Assembly: GCA_017547525.1 (NCBI GenBank)
Contig: JAFYPL010000040.1
Location: 1 to 37,057, forward strand
Origin: Oscillospiraceae bacterium
Lineage (GTDB): Bacteria > Bacillota > Clostridia > Oscillospirales > Ruminococcaceae
Length of the DNA stretch: 37,057 nt
Direction: 5' to 3'
Below, in pieces: positions 16,326 to 24,043 of the stretch. The stretch's first letter is position 1; each line of letters begins with the position of its first letter. The translations under genes and the position numbers were made by a program. The notes below the pieces were generated by a model, which worked only from the letters and a program-made list of their open reading frames with translations, ran no database searches and was not told where the DNA came from.

Positions 16326-17036
16326 ATGTTTTATAATTACGGTTACGGATATTATTTTGATATCTATTATCTTATACTTGTTGTTCCGGCAGTTATATTT
16401 GCCATGTGGGCACAGGCAAAGGTAAATTCTACTTTTAACGAGTATTCTAAAGTTGCAACATACAGCCGTATGACTGGTTTCGAAGCAGCCAGACGTATTC
16501 TAGATGCCAATGGTCTGCGTCATGTAGCTATTGAACGTGTGTCAGGTTCTCTTACAGATCACTATGACCCACGTGCCAACGTTATACGCCTGTCAGATAG
16601 AGTTTACTCTTCTCCAAGTGTGGCAGCTATTGGCGTAGCGGCCCATGAAGCCGGTCATGCTGTGCAGTATGCAGTGGGGTATACTCCTATAAAAATACGT
16701 ACAGCGATTATACCTGTATGCCAGATAGGTTCCAACCTGTCATGGCCACTGATTATGATTGGTTTATTGATGAACAGCAGTACTATGATAAATTTCGGTC
16801 TACTTCTGTTTGCTACAGTAGCTGTATTCCAGTTTGTTACACTTCCTGTGGAACTGAACGCCAGCAACCGTGCTACAGCTGCTCTCGCTATGAGTGGTAT
16901 AATCACAGATAAAGAACTGTATGGTGTGGAAAAAGTGTTGCAGGCAGCGGCTATGACATATGTTGCGGCCCTTGCGGTTTCACTTGCCAACCTGTTCAGA
17001 CTTATTATTCGCTTCGGAGGACGAAGCAGAGATTAA
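16326..17036 (+). CDS. Zinc metallopeptidase, YugP family
   Basis: A 236-residue membrane protein of the YugP-like zinc metallopeptidase family. It has an N-terminal membrane helix (YYLILVVPAVIFAMWAQ), a cytosolic stretch, then HEAGHAVQYA (about 108-117) with the HExxH zinc motif, and three further hydrophobic helices. The substrate is unknown. AAAGGAG precedes the ATG. A 106-base gap before it contains an AT-rich stretch with a possible TATAAA, so it may have its own promoter. Insertion of this gene between fmt and rsmB differs from the Bacillus order but is seen in other Clostridia. Confidence 0.92.
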   Translation: MFYNYGYGYYFDIYYLILVVPAVIFAMWAQAKVNSTFNEYSKVATYSRMTGFEAARRILDANGLRHVAIERVSGSLTDHYDPRANVIRLSDRVYSSPSVAAIGVAAHEAGHAVQYAVGYTPIKIRTAIIPVCQIGSNLSWPLIMIGLLMNSSTMINFGLLLFATVAVFQFVTLPVELNASNRATAALAMSGIITDKELYGVEKVLQAAAMTYVAALAVSLANLFRLIIRFGGRSRD

Positions 17037-17052
17037 TTTACAGTGAGGTCTT

Positions 17053-18369
17053 ATGGCTTTGGATTTAAAAAGAAAGCTGATAGTTCAGGGACTGCTGAAA
17101 GTGGAAAATTCAGGATTTTCCAATCTTGTTCTCTCTTCAATCATAGATAACAAGGAACTTTCTCCTGCTGATAAAGCTTTTGTATCAAAAGTTTTTTATG
17201 GCACAATAGAGCGAAAAATCACCCTGAACTATATCCTTCAGCGATTTATTTCAAAACCGCTGAAAAAAATGGACAAAGAGGTTATTGCGATTATGCAGAG
17301 CGCTTTGTACCAGATGTTATATATGAATTCAGTGCCGTCTCATGCGGCTATTAACCAAGCAGTCAGCCTGTGTCCGGCGTTTAAAAAGACCAGTGCGAAG
17401 GGCTTGGTTAATGCTGTTTTAAGAAAAGCGGATGGATTTGATATTTCAACTGCTGATTTTGCTGATGAAAAGGAAAGAATATGTGTTACATATTCAATCA
17501 GTGGTGAAATTGCAGATATTATCATGAGAGACTGGCAACGGGAATATGAAGATATTCTTACAGGTATGTTCAATACTCCGGCCCTCAATATAAATATAAA
17601 TACAACAAAAATTTCAGCAGAAAACTACAGAAAACTGCTGGAAGAAAATGGCGTTACTTATAAAAATACTCCACTGGAAAACTGCATTGAAATAATCTCT
17701 TCAGGTGCTATTACAAATCTTCCTGGTTTTAAAGAGGGTTATTTCTTTGTGCAGGGGATTACCAGCCGGTTTGCGGTGCAGTCTGCTGGTATAAAAGCGG
17801 GTGACAGCGTGCTGGATATGTGTGCTGCACCTGGTGGTAAAACTTTTGCCGCTGGCATTATACTTAATAACACAGGTACAATTACAAGTTGCGATCCTAA
17901 TCCTTCACGACATGTGTTGATAAATGAAGGTGCACAGCGCCTCGGTATCACAAATGTAACTACACTGGAAAACCACGGTGAAATTTATCGCCGGGAACTG
18001 GAAGGCCGGGATGCAATAATTTGTGATGTACCATGTTCAGGCATAGGTATCATACCTAAGAAGCCTGACCTGAGATATAAAAAGATGGATGATATTGACG
18101 GCCTTTGTAAAACACAAGCTGCAATATTGAAGACAGCCAGCCGATACCTGAAAACAGGCGGACGTCTGGTTTACTCCACATGCACTATAAATAAAGAAGA
18201 AAATCAACAACAGATAGAAAAATTCCTGACTGAAAATGAAAATTTCCGTCTTATACAGCTGAATTGCCCTGTAGAAGGAGCAGTGAATGATGACAATATG
18301 GTTACATTTCTGCCTTCACGTGGTAATTGTGACGGTTTTTTTATAGCAGTATTGGAAAAAGTATGGTAA
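17053..18369 (+). CDS. rsmB: 16S rRNA (cytosine(967)-C(5))-methyltransferase RsmB
   Basis: Adds a methyl to C967 of 16S rRNA using SAM. The N-terminal NusB-like RNA-binding domain spans about residues 1-135. The methyltransferase domain has the SAM loop DMCAAPGGK (255-263), DVPCSG (325-330, Cys328) and STCTINKEENQ (375-385, catalytic Cys377), the two-cysteine arrangement of m5C enzymes. It has 438 residues. AGTGAGG lies before the ATG. One base separates it from rlmN. Confidence 0.95.
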   Translation: MALDLKRKLIVQGLLKVENSGFSNLVLSSIIDNKELSPADKAFVSKVFYGTIERKITLNYILQRFISKPLKKMDKEVIAIMQSALYQMLYMNSVPSHAAINQAVSLCPAFKKTSAKGLVNAVLRKADGFDISTADFADEKERICVTYSISGEIADIIMRDWQREYEDILTGMFNTPALNININTTKISAENYRKLLEENGVTYKNTPLENCIEIISSGAITNLPGFKEGYFFVQGITSRFAVQSAGIKAGDSVLDMCAAPGGKTFAAGIILNNTGTITSCDPNPSRHVLINEGAQRLGITNVTTLENHGEIYRRELEGRDAIICDVPCSGIGIIPKKPDLRYKKMDDIDGLCKTQAAILKTASRYLKTGGRLVYSTCTINKEENQQQIEKFLTENENFRLIQLNCPVEGAVNDDNMVTFLPSRGNCDGFFIAVLEKVW

Positions 18370-18370
18370 A

Positions 18371-19396
18371 ATGGAAAAGATAGATATCAGAAGTTTAGAA
18401 CTGGAACAACTTAAAGGATACCTGGTTTCTTTGGGAGCAAAAGCTTTTGTAGCAGGTCAGGTTTATACCTGGCTTCATGACAAATGTGTGGACAGTTTTG
18501 ATGAAATGACAAACGTTTCAAAAAATCTGCGCGAAAAACTGGCAGAAGAGTGTACAATATCCACTCTTTCTATCCGTAAAAAACAGGTTTCAAAAGATGG
18601 TACAATCAAATATCTTTATCAGCTGGTAGATGGCAACTGTATAGAAACAGTACTGATGCGCTATGAACACGGCAACAGTATATGTGTTTCCTGTCAGGTG
18701 GGTTGCCGTATGGGCTGTACTTTCTGTGCGTCTACACAGCACGGTAAAATCCGTGATCTGACAGCAGGTGAAATTCTGGCTCAGGTATACCGGACGGAGA
18801 AAGACACTGGGGAAAGAGTGTCTAATATCGTTATGATGGGTATAGGCGAACCACTGGATAATTTTGATAATGCTATTTCCTTTATCAGGATTATTTCATC
18901 TCCACAGGGTAAAAATATAAGCCAGAGAAATATCAGTCTTTCCACTTGTGGTATCGTTCCTAAAATCTACGACCTGGCAGAACTTAAGCTGGGGATCACA
19001 TTATCTATTTCTCTCCACGCCACAACAACTGCAAAAAGAAAGGTTACCATGCCTATTACCAATGCATACAGTGTGGAAGAGCTTATAAAAGCCTGCCGTG
19101 ATTACACAAAAACCACAGGCAGACGCATATCTTTTGAATATACAATGATACGTGGTGTAAATGATACAGACGAAGATGCACAGCAGTTGGCTGGTCTTCT
19201 CCGTGGCATGATCAGTCACGTTAACCTGATACCTCTTAATCCTGTGGATGGTTCTCCATATACACAAAGTGATGACAGGGCTATCAGAACATTCCAGAAA
19301 AAATTAACAGATCTTCATGTAAATGCTACAATCCGCAGACGACTCGGTCAGGATATATCCGCCGCCTGTGGACAGCTGAGAAATGAAAACAGGTGA
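18371..19396 (+). CDS. rlmN: 23S rRNA (adenine(2503)-C(2))-methyltransferase RlmN
   Basis: Radical SAM enzyme that methylates A2503 of 23S rRNA and A37 of some tRNAs. The [4Fe-4S] motif CRMGCTFC gives C112, C116 and C119. The methyl-carrying Cys near the C-terminus is C333 (AACGQL). GEPLDNFDN and SLHATT are also typical. It has 341 residues. The start lies one base after the rsmB stop and its ribosome site is in the rsmB tail (no strong GGAGG), suggesting coupled translation. Confidence 0.96.
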   Translation: MEKIDIRSLELEQLKGYLVSLGAKAFVAGQVYTWLHDKCVDSFDEMTNVSKNLREKLAEECTISTLSIRKKQVSKDGTIKYLYQLVDGNCIETVLMRYEHGNSICVSCQVGCRMGCTFCASTQHGKIRDLTAGEILAQVYRTEKDTGERVSNIVMMGIGEPLDNFDNAISFIRIISSPQGKNISQRNISLSTCGIVPKIYDLAELKLGITLSISLHATTTAKRKVTMPITNAYSVEELIKACRDYTKTTGRRISFEYTMIRGVNDTDEDAQQLAGLLRGMISHVNLIPLNPVDGSPYTQSDDRAIRTFQKKLTDLHVNATIRRRLGQDISAACGQLRNENR

Positions 19397-19399
19397 GTT

Positions 19400-20122
19400 A
19401 TGAGAATAGCCGGAAAAACAGATAAAGGATTCAGACGAGCAGACAATCAGGACAGATATATTGCCGGTGCACTGGCAAATGGTCTTTCCTTTGGTTTTGT
19501 GTGCGATGGTATGGGCGGTGCCAATGGCGGCAGCGTAGCCAGCGGACGGTTATGCCGTACACTGGAAGAATGCCTTTTTCTGGAAAATGACAATAAAGCC
19601 ATGATTGCGGAAAAAACTGTGCTGGATGCCATTGATGTGGCATGTTCACGGATTTATCATCAGTCACAGACAAATCCATCACTGAAGGGTATGGGGACTA
19701 CTGTGTCAGGTGTTACAGTGAAAGATAATCTGTGTACAGCATACAATGCAGGGGACAGCCGTGTTTATGTGCTCCGCAATGGTGTACTTACCCAGATTAC
19801 AGAAGATCATTCTGTGGTACAGCAGCTGTTTAAACAGGGTGCTATAACAGAAGACGAAATGAATACTCACCCACAGAAAAACCTGATTACACGTGCGGTG
19901 GGTGTAAAAACAGATGTGGAAGTAGATGTAAGTGAAACCACTCTGGTGTCAGGAGACAGAATTCTTTGTGCTTCTGACGGGCTTACAAACTTTGTGAAAA
20001 AAGAAATCATGGCACAGATACTGGCCAGTGAGGATTTTTACAATATACCAAAAGAGCTTATAAATAAAGCTCTGGAAAACAATGCCAGTGACAACATTAC
20101 TGCAATAGTTATGGAATACTGA
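19400..20122 (+). CDS. prpC: PP2C-type serine/threonine phosphatase PrpC (Stp)
   Basis: Metal-dependent phosphatase that reverses PrkC phosphorylation. PP2C motifs appear in order: RRADNQDRY (about 12-20), FVCDGMGGANGG (31-42), GMGTTVSG, AGDSRVYVLR, EDHSVVQQL, LITRAVG and LCASDGLTNFV, giving the Asp ligands for two Mn/Mg ions. It has 240 residues and no membrane segment. It is 22 bases ahead of prkC, the usual partner pairing. Because the neighbouring kinase is frameshifted, whether this phosphatase still has its full signalling partner is an open question. Confidence 0.95.
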   Translation: MRIAGKTDKGFRRADNQDRYIAGALANGLSFGFVCDGMGGANGGSVASGRLCRTLEECLFLENDNKAMIAEKTVLDAIDVACSRIYHQSQTNPSLKGMGTTVSGVTVKDNLCTAYNAGDSRVYVLRNGVLTQITEDHSVVQQLFKQGAITEDEMNTHPQKNLITRAVGVKTDVEVDVSETTLVSGDRILCASDGLTNFVKKEIMAQILASEDFYNIPKELINKALENNASDNITAIVMEY

Positions 20123-20144
20123 CGGAAAGGCAATAATAATAATA

Positions 20145-21368
20145 ATGGATAACAGCTATATAGGCAAAAGAGTTGATAACCGATACGATGTGATATCCCT
20201 TATCGGTGTCGGCGGTATGTCAAATGTATATAAAGCTATTGATAATGCCACTGGCAATACAGTAGCGATTAAATTCCTCAAACAGGAATTTTTCGAAAAC
20301 GAAGAACTGGTACGCCGTTTCAAGAACGAAAGCAAGGCCATATCTTTACTGGATAATCCTAATATCATCAAAGTAGTTGATGTAAACATCAATGACAGAG
20401 AAAAATATATTGTAGTGGAATACATTGATGGTATTACACTGAAAGAATATATTGATAACCGCAAAGTTCTCACATGGCAGGAGACAGTGCAGTTTACAGG
20501 TACTATTCTCTCTGCTATCGGTCACGCACATGATAACGGTATCATCCACCGTGATATGAAACCACAGAACATCATGCTGCTGCGTGATGGTACAATAAAA
20601 ATTATGGACTTTGGCATTGCCAGATTGTCCACTGCAAATCAGAAAACAGTGACAGACAAAGCTATTGGTTCAGTGCACTATATCAGCCCTGAGCAGGTAC
20701 GTGGCAAAAATAGTGACGGTCGCAGCGACCTGTACAGTATAGGTATCATGATGTATGAAATGCTGACGGGCACACTGCCATTTGTTTCAGATACTGCGGT
20801 TTCAGTAGCTATGAAACAGGTTCAGGATACAGCACGCAAACCAAGTGAAATAGTTCCTTCTATTCCACAGGGGCTGGAACAGATAGTTATGAAAGCCATC
20901 GAAAAGAATGCAAATGATAGATATCAGACAGCTGCAGAAATGTACCATGATCTCTATGCATTCAGAACAAATCCGGCTATTGTGTTCCCTTATGGCGTGG
21001 AAACAGAAAAAACTCAGGCGGTTACAGTGAAAAAAGAAACAACAAATAAAGTAAAAGCTAAAAAGACAAAAGTTAAAAAGAAAATCGGACTTACTCTGCC
21101 TGTTATGGCTGGTATATCCGCAGCATTCGCAGTCAGCTGTCTTGTTGCAGTGTTTTTCATCTTTAAACTCAGTGGAAACCCTCTTTTGACAAAATATGAA
21201 GACGTTAACCTGCCAAACTTTGTAGGTATGACAGAACAGGAAGCAAAATCTGCAGCTGCATCACTTAACTTTGATATTGAATATGCATACTCAACACAGT
21301 ATGCAGAAGGCGTGGTTTTTGCACAGGTGCCAAAACCACCAAAAACAATCAAAGAAACGGTACAGTAA
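20145..21368 (+). CDS. prkC: Serine/threonine kinase PrkC, N-terminal fragment (frameshifted gene)
   Basis: Membrane kinase that senses peptidoglycan fragments through outside PASTA repeats. The kinase domain is intact: Gly loop GVGGMSNVYK (21-30), Lys43, HRDMKPQN (135-142, catalytic Asp137), DFG (155-157) and SPEQ (181-184). A Lys-rich juxtamembrane stretch (295-314) leads to one membrane helix (about 315-341), then a first PASTA repeat from about 354. The frame stops at TAA after TIKETVQ, inside that repeat. The following bases in the -1 frame read NGTVKIKVSKGAM and continue PASTA sequence, so one base (an A in GAAAACGG) appears lost near 21354-21358. It may be real or a sequencing error. 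Confidence 0.93.
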   Translation: MDNSYIGKRVDNRYDVISLIGVGGMSNVYKAIDNATGNTVAIKFLKQEFFENEELVRRFKNESKAISLLDNPNIIKVVDVNINDREKYIVVEYIDGITLKEYIDNRKVLTWQETVQFTGTILSAIGHAHDNGIIHRDMKPQNIMLLRDGTIKIMDFGIARLSTANQKTVTDKAIGSVHYISPEQVRGKNSDGRSDLYSIGIMMYEMLTGTLPFVSDTAVSVAMKQVQDTARKPSEIVPSIPQGLEQIVMKAIEKNANDRYQTAAEMYHDLYAFRTNPAIVFPYGVETEKTQAVTVKKETTNKVKAKKTKVKKKIGLTLPVMAGISAAFAVSCLVAVFFIFKLSGNPLLTKYEDVNLPNFVGMTEQEAKSAAASLNFDIEYAYSTQYAEGVVFAQVPKPPKTIKETVQ

Positions 21369-21391
21369 AAATTAAAGTAAGTAAAGGTGCT

Positions 21392-22072
21392 ATGTCATCA
21401 CAGTTGCCTGACCTGACAAACTATTACAGAAATGATGCTGAAAAAATTCTGGCTGATATGGAAGTAAACGTAGATATTCAGACAGTAAGTGATAAAAATA
21501 TAGGCATGGGTTATGTAGTTAAAACAGAACCTGTACAGGGGACAGTTGTTACATCCGGCAGCACAGTTACATTGTATATTTCCCGCGGCGATGGCGATGC
21601 GACAAAGAAAAAGACAAATGTTCCTAGCCTGATAGGCCTTACAACACTGGAAGAAGCCAAAAAGGTACTGGCTAACAACGACCTGCGCGCAGGCTCATAT
21701 GTTTACCGTCCAGACTGGACACCAGCGGGTACTATTCTTGATCAGAGTCCTGTAGCGGGTACAGAACTGGTAGTAGGTGGCGCAGTAGACCTGGTAGTAT
21801 CCCAGGGTACATTCTGCAGTATCTGTCAGACTGCAGACCATATGGATGACGGCCATCCACGCTGTCCGGTATGCGGTGATCCATGGCATACAATCCACCC
21901 AACCCCTACACCAACTCCTACACCAACTCCAGAACCAGAACATTATCATGGCAATGGTACAGACAGCGGTGTATGTCCTAACTGTGGTCTTACTTATGAA
22001 CCAACAGTAACAGAACAGCCAACACCGGCACCGGAAGATCCTGTACCGGCACCAGAAGAGCCTGTGGCTTAA
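21392..22072 (+). CDS. prkC: PrkC C-terminal fragment: two PASTA repeats and an unusual Cys/Pro-Thr tail
   Basis: Continuation of prkC in the -1 frame; the related reading begins before this ATG (near 21358). Residues 5-66 and 76-140 are PASTA repeats (LPDLTNYYRNDAEKIL; VPSLIGLTTLEEAKKVL). The tail is odd: C142, C145, C158 and C161 form two CxxC pairs, then TPTPTPTPTP, then a third CxxC (C195, C198), then a Pro/Glu/Ala-rich end. The pairs resemble a zinc ribbon, unexpected outside the cell. With the missing base restored, the full protein would be about 642 residues, normal for PrkC. A weak AAAGG before the ATG could allow separate translation, but that product would lack the membrane anchor. 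Confidence 0.85.
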   Translation: MSSQLPDLTNYYRNDAEKILADMEVNVDIQTVSDKNIGMGYVVKTEPVQGTVVTSGSTVTLYISRGDGDATKKKTNVPSLIGLTTLEEAKKVLANNDLRAGSYVYRPDWTPAGTILDQSPVAGTELVVGGAVDLVVSQGTFCSICQTADHMDDGHPRCPVCGDPWHTIHPTPTPTPTPTPEPEHYHGNGTDSGVCPNCGLTYEPTVTEQPTPAPEDPVPAPEEPVA

Positions 22073-22082
22073 AAGGTGGCTT

Positions 22083-22958
22083 ATGAGGGAGAATAACATT
22101 ATTCTGAAAAGCGTAGGTGGTTTTTACTACGTTAAATCAGGCGACGAAATAATAGAATGTAAAGCAAAGGGAAAGTTTCGCAATCTTTCCCTTTCTCCTG
22201 TTGCAGGAGATATAGTGGATATTGAAAGTGATGGCAGTACAACCGTTATTTCAAAAATCCATGAAAGAAAAAACAAATTTATCCGCCCGCCATTTGCAAA
22301 TCTGGAATTGATGATTCTGGTGGTTTCAACTGTTGAACCGGCACCAAACTATCTGGTTATAGATAAAATGTGTGCTATAGCACGGCATAAAAATGTGGAT
22401 GTGGCAATAGTTGTCACTAAATCTGATGTGGCGGAAGTACAGCAGGTATATGAAACATACACAAAGGCTGGTTACACAGTATTTTGTACAGGAAATGATG
22501 ATATACAGCAGCTGGCAGAACTTAAAAAGCTTATGTCTGGTAAGATATGCGCATTTTCAGGTAACAGTGGTGTTGGAAAATCCACATTGCTTAATAAGTT
22601 GTTTCCTAACCTGCGGTTGGAAACAGGCCGGATAAGCAAGAAACTGGGGCGTGGCAAACACACAACCCGTCAGGTTGAGATTTTTGATATGGGTGACTGT
22701 ATGGTTGCAGACACACCAGGTTTTTCATCTGTAGAATTGGATTACGATAACTATATTTCCAAAAACGATCTGCAGTATGCATTTATCGAGTTTGAACAGT
22801 ATATAGGAAACTGTAAGTTCAGTGACTGTTCACACACAGGTGAAATCGGCTGTGCGGTGAAAGCTGCCCTTCGGGAAGGCGAGATAGCAGAAAGCCGTTA
22901 TGAAAGTTACTGTGCATTGTACGAACGCCAGAAAAATATCAAAGACTGGGAGCTGTGA
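22083..22958 (+). CDS. rsgA: Ribosome small-subunit GTPase RsgA
   Basis: Circularly permuted GTPase that checks late 30S assembly. An OB domain spans about residues 1-68. The G motifs occur in permuted order: TKSD (112-115, G4), then the P-loop GNSGVGKST (160-168, G1), then DTPG (210-213, G3). The C-terminal zinc motif CKFSDCSHTGEIGC supplies C244, C249, H251 and C257. It has 291 residues. It begins 10 bases after the prkC fragment, with AAAGGTGG upstream. In Bacillus rpe follows; here thiN comes directly. Confidence 0.96.
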   Translation: MRENNIILKSVGGFYYVKSGDEIIECKAKGKFRNLSLSPVAGDIVDIESDGSTTVISKIHERKNKFIRPPFANLELMILVVSTVEPAPNYLVIDKMCAIARHKNVDVAIVVTKSDVAEVQQVYETYTKAGYTVFCTGNDDIQQLAELKKLMSGKICAFSGNSGVGKSTLLNKLFPNLRLETGRISKKLGRGKHTTRQVEIFDMGDCMVADTPGFSSVELDYDNYISKNDLQYAFIEFEQYIGNCKFSDCSHTGEIGCAVKAALREGEIAESRYESYCALYERQKNIKDWEL

Positions 22959-22960
22959 TT

Positions 22961-23587
22961 GTGAAAAGATGTATAATCATAGGAGCAGTGGAAATTGATT
23001 TTCCTCTGGAAAAATATATCAGAGATACAGATTTCGTTATCTGTGCAGACAAAGGGTGGCAGAATGCTGTTGCACATGGTATAAAACCGGACATGATAGT
23101 AGGTGATTTTGACTCATCGGACATGCCGCAGTATATGGATGCAGATGTTACCGTACTTCCAGTGGTCAAAGATGATACCGATACATACTATGTATCACGT
23201 TACGCAGTAGAAAACGGTTTCACTGATGTACTGTTGCGGGGTGTGATAGGCGGACGAAGGATAGAACACACTATAGCAAATATTCAGACATTGCTTTATT
23301 TTGCAAAAAACAGAGTAAATGCTACTGCAATAGATAAATACAGTCAGCTTATGGTTGTCCACAACGGTGTTATTGCATTGCCTGACATGGAAAACAAATA
23401 TTTTTCCGTATTTTCTATGGGTGATAGTGCGGAAGGTGTATCCATAAAAGGTGCAAAATATCCGTTGATTGATTATACTCTTACAAATAGCTATCCAATA
23501 GGCGTAAGTAATGAGTTTATTGGCGAAACAGTGGAAATTTCTGTTAAAAATGGTTCGCTTCTGCTGATTATTTCTGATAAAGATTAA
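22961..23587 (+). CDS. thiN: Thiamine diphosphokinase
   Basis: Transfers pyrophosphate from ATP to thiamine to make thiamine diphosphate. Typical features are FVICADKGWQNAVAHGIKPDMIVGDFDS near residues 24-51, the DDTDTYY metal-binding motif near 71-77 and the GGRRIEHT segment near 98-105. It has about 208 residues. I prefer the GTG at 22961, 8 bases after GGGAG. The GTG at 22955, which overlaps the rsgA stop, is an alternative but sits only 2 bases from that site. It is the last gene of the yicC operon. Confidence 0.93.
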   Translation: MKRCIIIGAVEIDFPLEKYIRDTDFVICADKGWQNAVAHGIKPDMIVGDFDSSDMPQYMDADVTVLPVVKDDTDTYYVSRYAVENGFTDVLLRGVIGGRRIEHTIANIQTLLYFAKNRVNATAIDKYSQLMVVHNGVIALPDMENKYFSVFSMGDSAEGVSIKGAKYPLIDYTLTNSYPIGVSNEFIGETVEISVKNGSLLLIISDKD

Positions 23588-23622
23588 AAAAGGCTTTGCC
23601 GTTATGGCAAAGCCTTTTTTGT
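23586..23622. terminator. Bidirectional terminator after thiN
   Basis: AAAAAAGGCTTTGCC and GGCAAAGCCTTTTTT (23586-23600 with 23606-23620) form a 15-bp stem with a GTTAT loop. It lies between thiN (+) and the small gene on the minus strand. Confidence 0.93.
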
Positions 23623-23631
23623 TATTATGCT

Positions 23632-23775
23632 TTATTTTTTCTTTGATTTTTCAAGTTCTTCCAGGCGTTTGATTTCAGCGCGGTTTTTTCTGATTTTATT
23701 GATACAGAACAGTGCGACAGCCACCGGAACAACCCATCCCATACTGTATCCCAGATTGTATAATACGTCGTTCAT
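23632..23775 (-). CDS. Small membrane protein of unknown function
   Basis: A 47-residue protein: a short N-terminal stretch, one hydrophobic segment (GWVVPVAVALFCI, about 13-25) and a strongly basic, helical end (KIRKNRAEIKRLEELEKSKKK). It has the design of a single-pass small membrane protein with a charged cytosolic tail. AAGGAG lies 11 bases before the ATG at 23775 and only 2 bases before an in-frame ATG at 23784, so the first seems more usable, though neither spacing is ideal. The frame remains open far upstream without a ribosome site. It converges on thiN and diverges from the transporter. I see no homology to name. Confidence 0.6.
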   Translation of the reverse strand: MNDVLYNLGYSMGWVVPVAVALFCINKIRKNRAEIKRLEELEKSKKK

Positions 23776-23848
23776 AATACTCATTACTCCTTGATAATAT
23801 ACAATAATTTTATCATAAATCGGCTGTTTGGCAATATTTAAAATTGTA

Positions 23849-23870
23849 ATAAATTTGTTACCAAATTTAT
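23849..23870. repeat. Inverted repeat upstream of the ABC transporter operon
   Basis: ATAAATTTG (23849-23857) and CAAATTTAT (23862-23870) are perfect inverted copies around TTAC. With no T run it is better read as a possible operator than as a terminator. It lies about 90 bases upstream of the -35. Confidence 0.5.
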
Positions 23871-23958
23871 ATGTATAAAACTGACAATTTTCAGAAAAAG
23901 TATTGTATATTATGTCTATAACTGCGGGACAAATTGTGAAAATTGATAAAAAATACAG

Positions 23959-23987
23959 TTGCAAAAAAATTAGTCTTGATATATAAT
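23959..23987 (+). promoter_or_regulatory. Strong sigma-A promoter for the BMP lipoprotein gene
   Basis: TTGCAA (23959-23964), 17-base spacer, TATAAT (23982-23987). The leader is about 50 bases and ends in a full ribosome site, AGGAGG. Opposite-facing 9-mers (CAATTTTCA 23885-23893; TGAAAATTG 23937-23945) lie upstream and could be regulatory. Confidence 0.85.
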
Positions 23988-24043
23988 TTGTTATGAAATG
24001 GAGCACTATGTTCCACAAACGAATTTATAGGAGGACTACTCAA

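Noticed and set aside
21330-21368. Programmed -1 frameshifting as an explanation of the split prkC
   Set aside because: No XXXYYYZ slippery heptamer lies in the correct frame before the stop. Loss of one A in GAAAACGG explains the data more simply.
21895-21935. Short tandem repeat (CCAACTCCTACA-type) as a CRISPR-like or minisatellite array
   Set aside because: It simply encodes the Thr-Pro repeat of the PrkC tail; there are no spacers.
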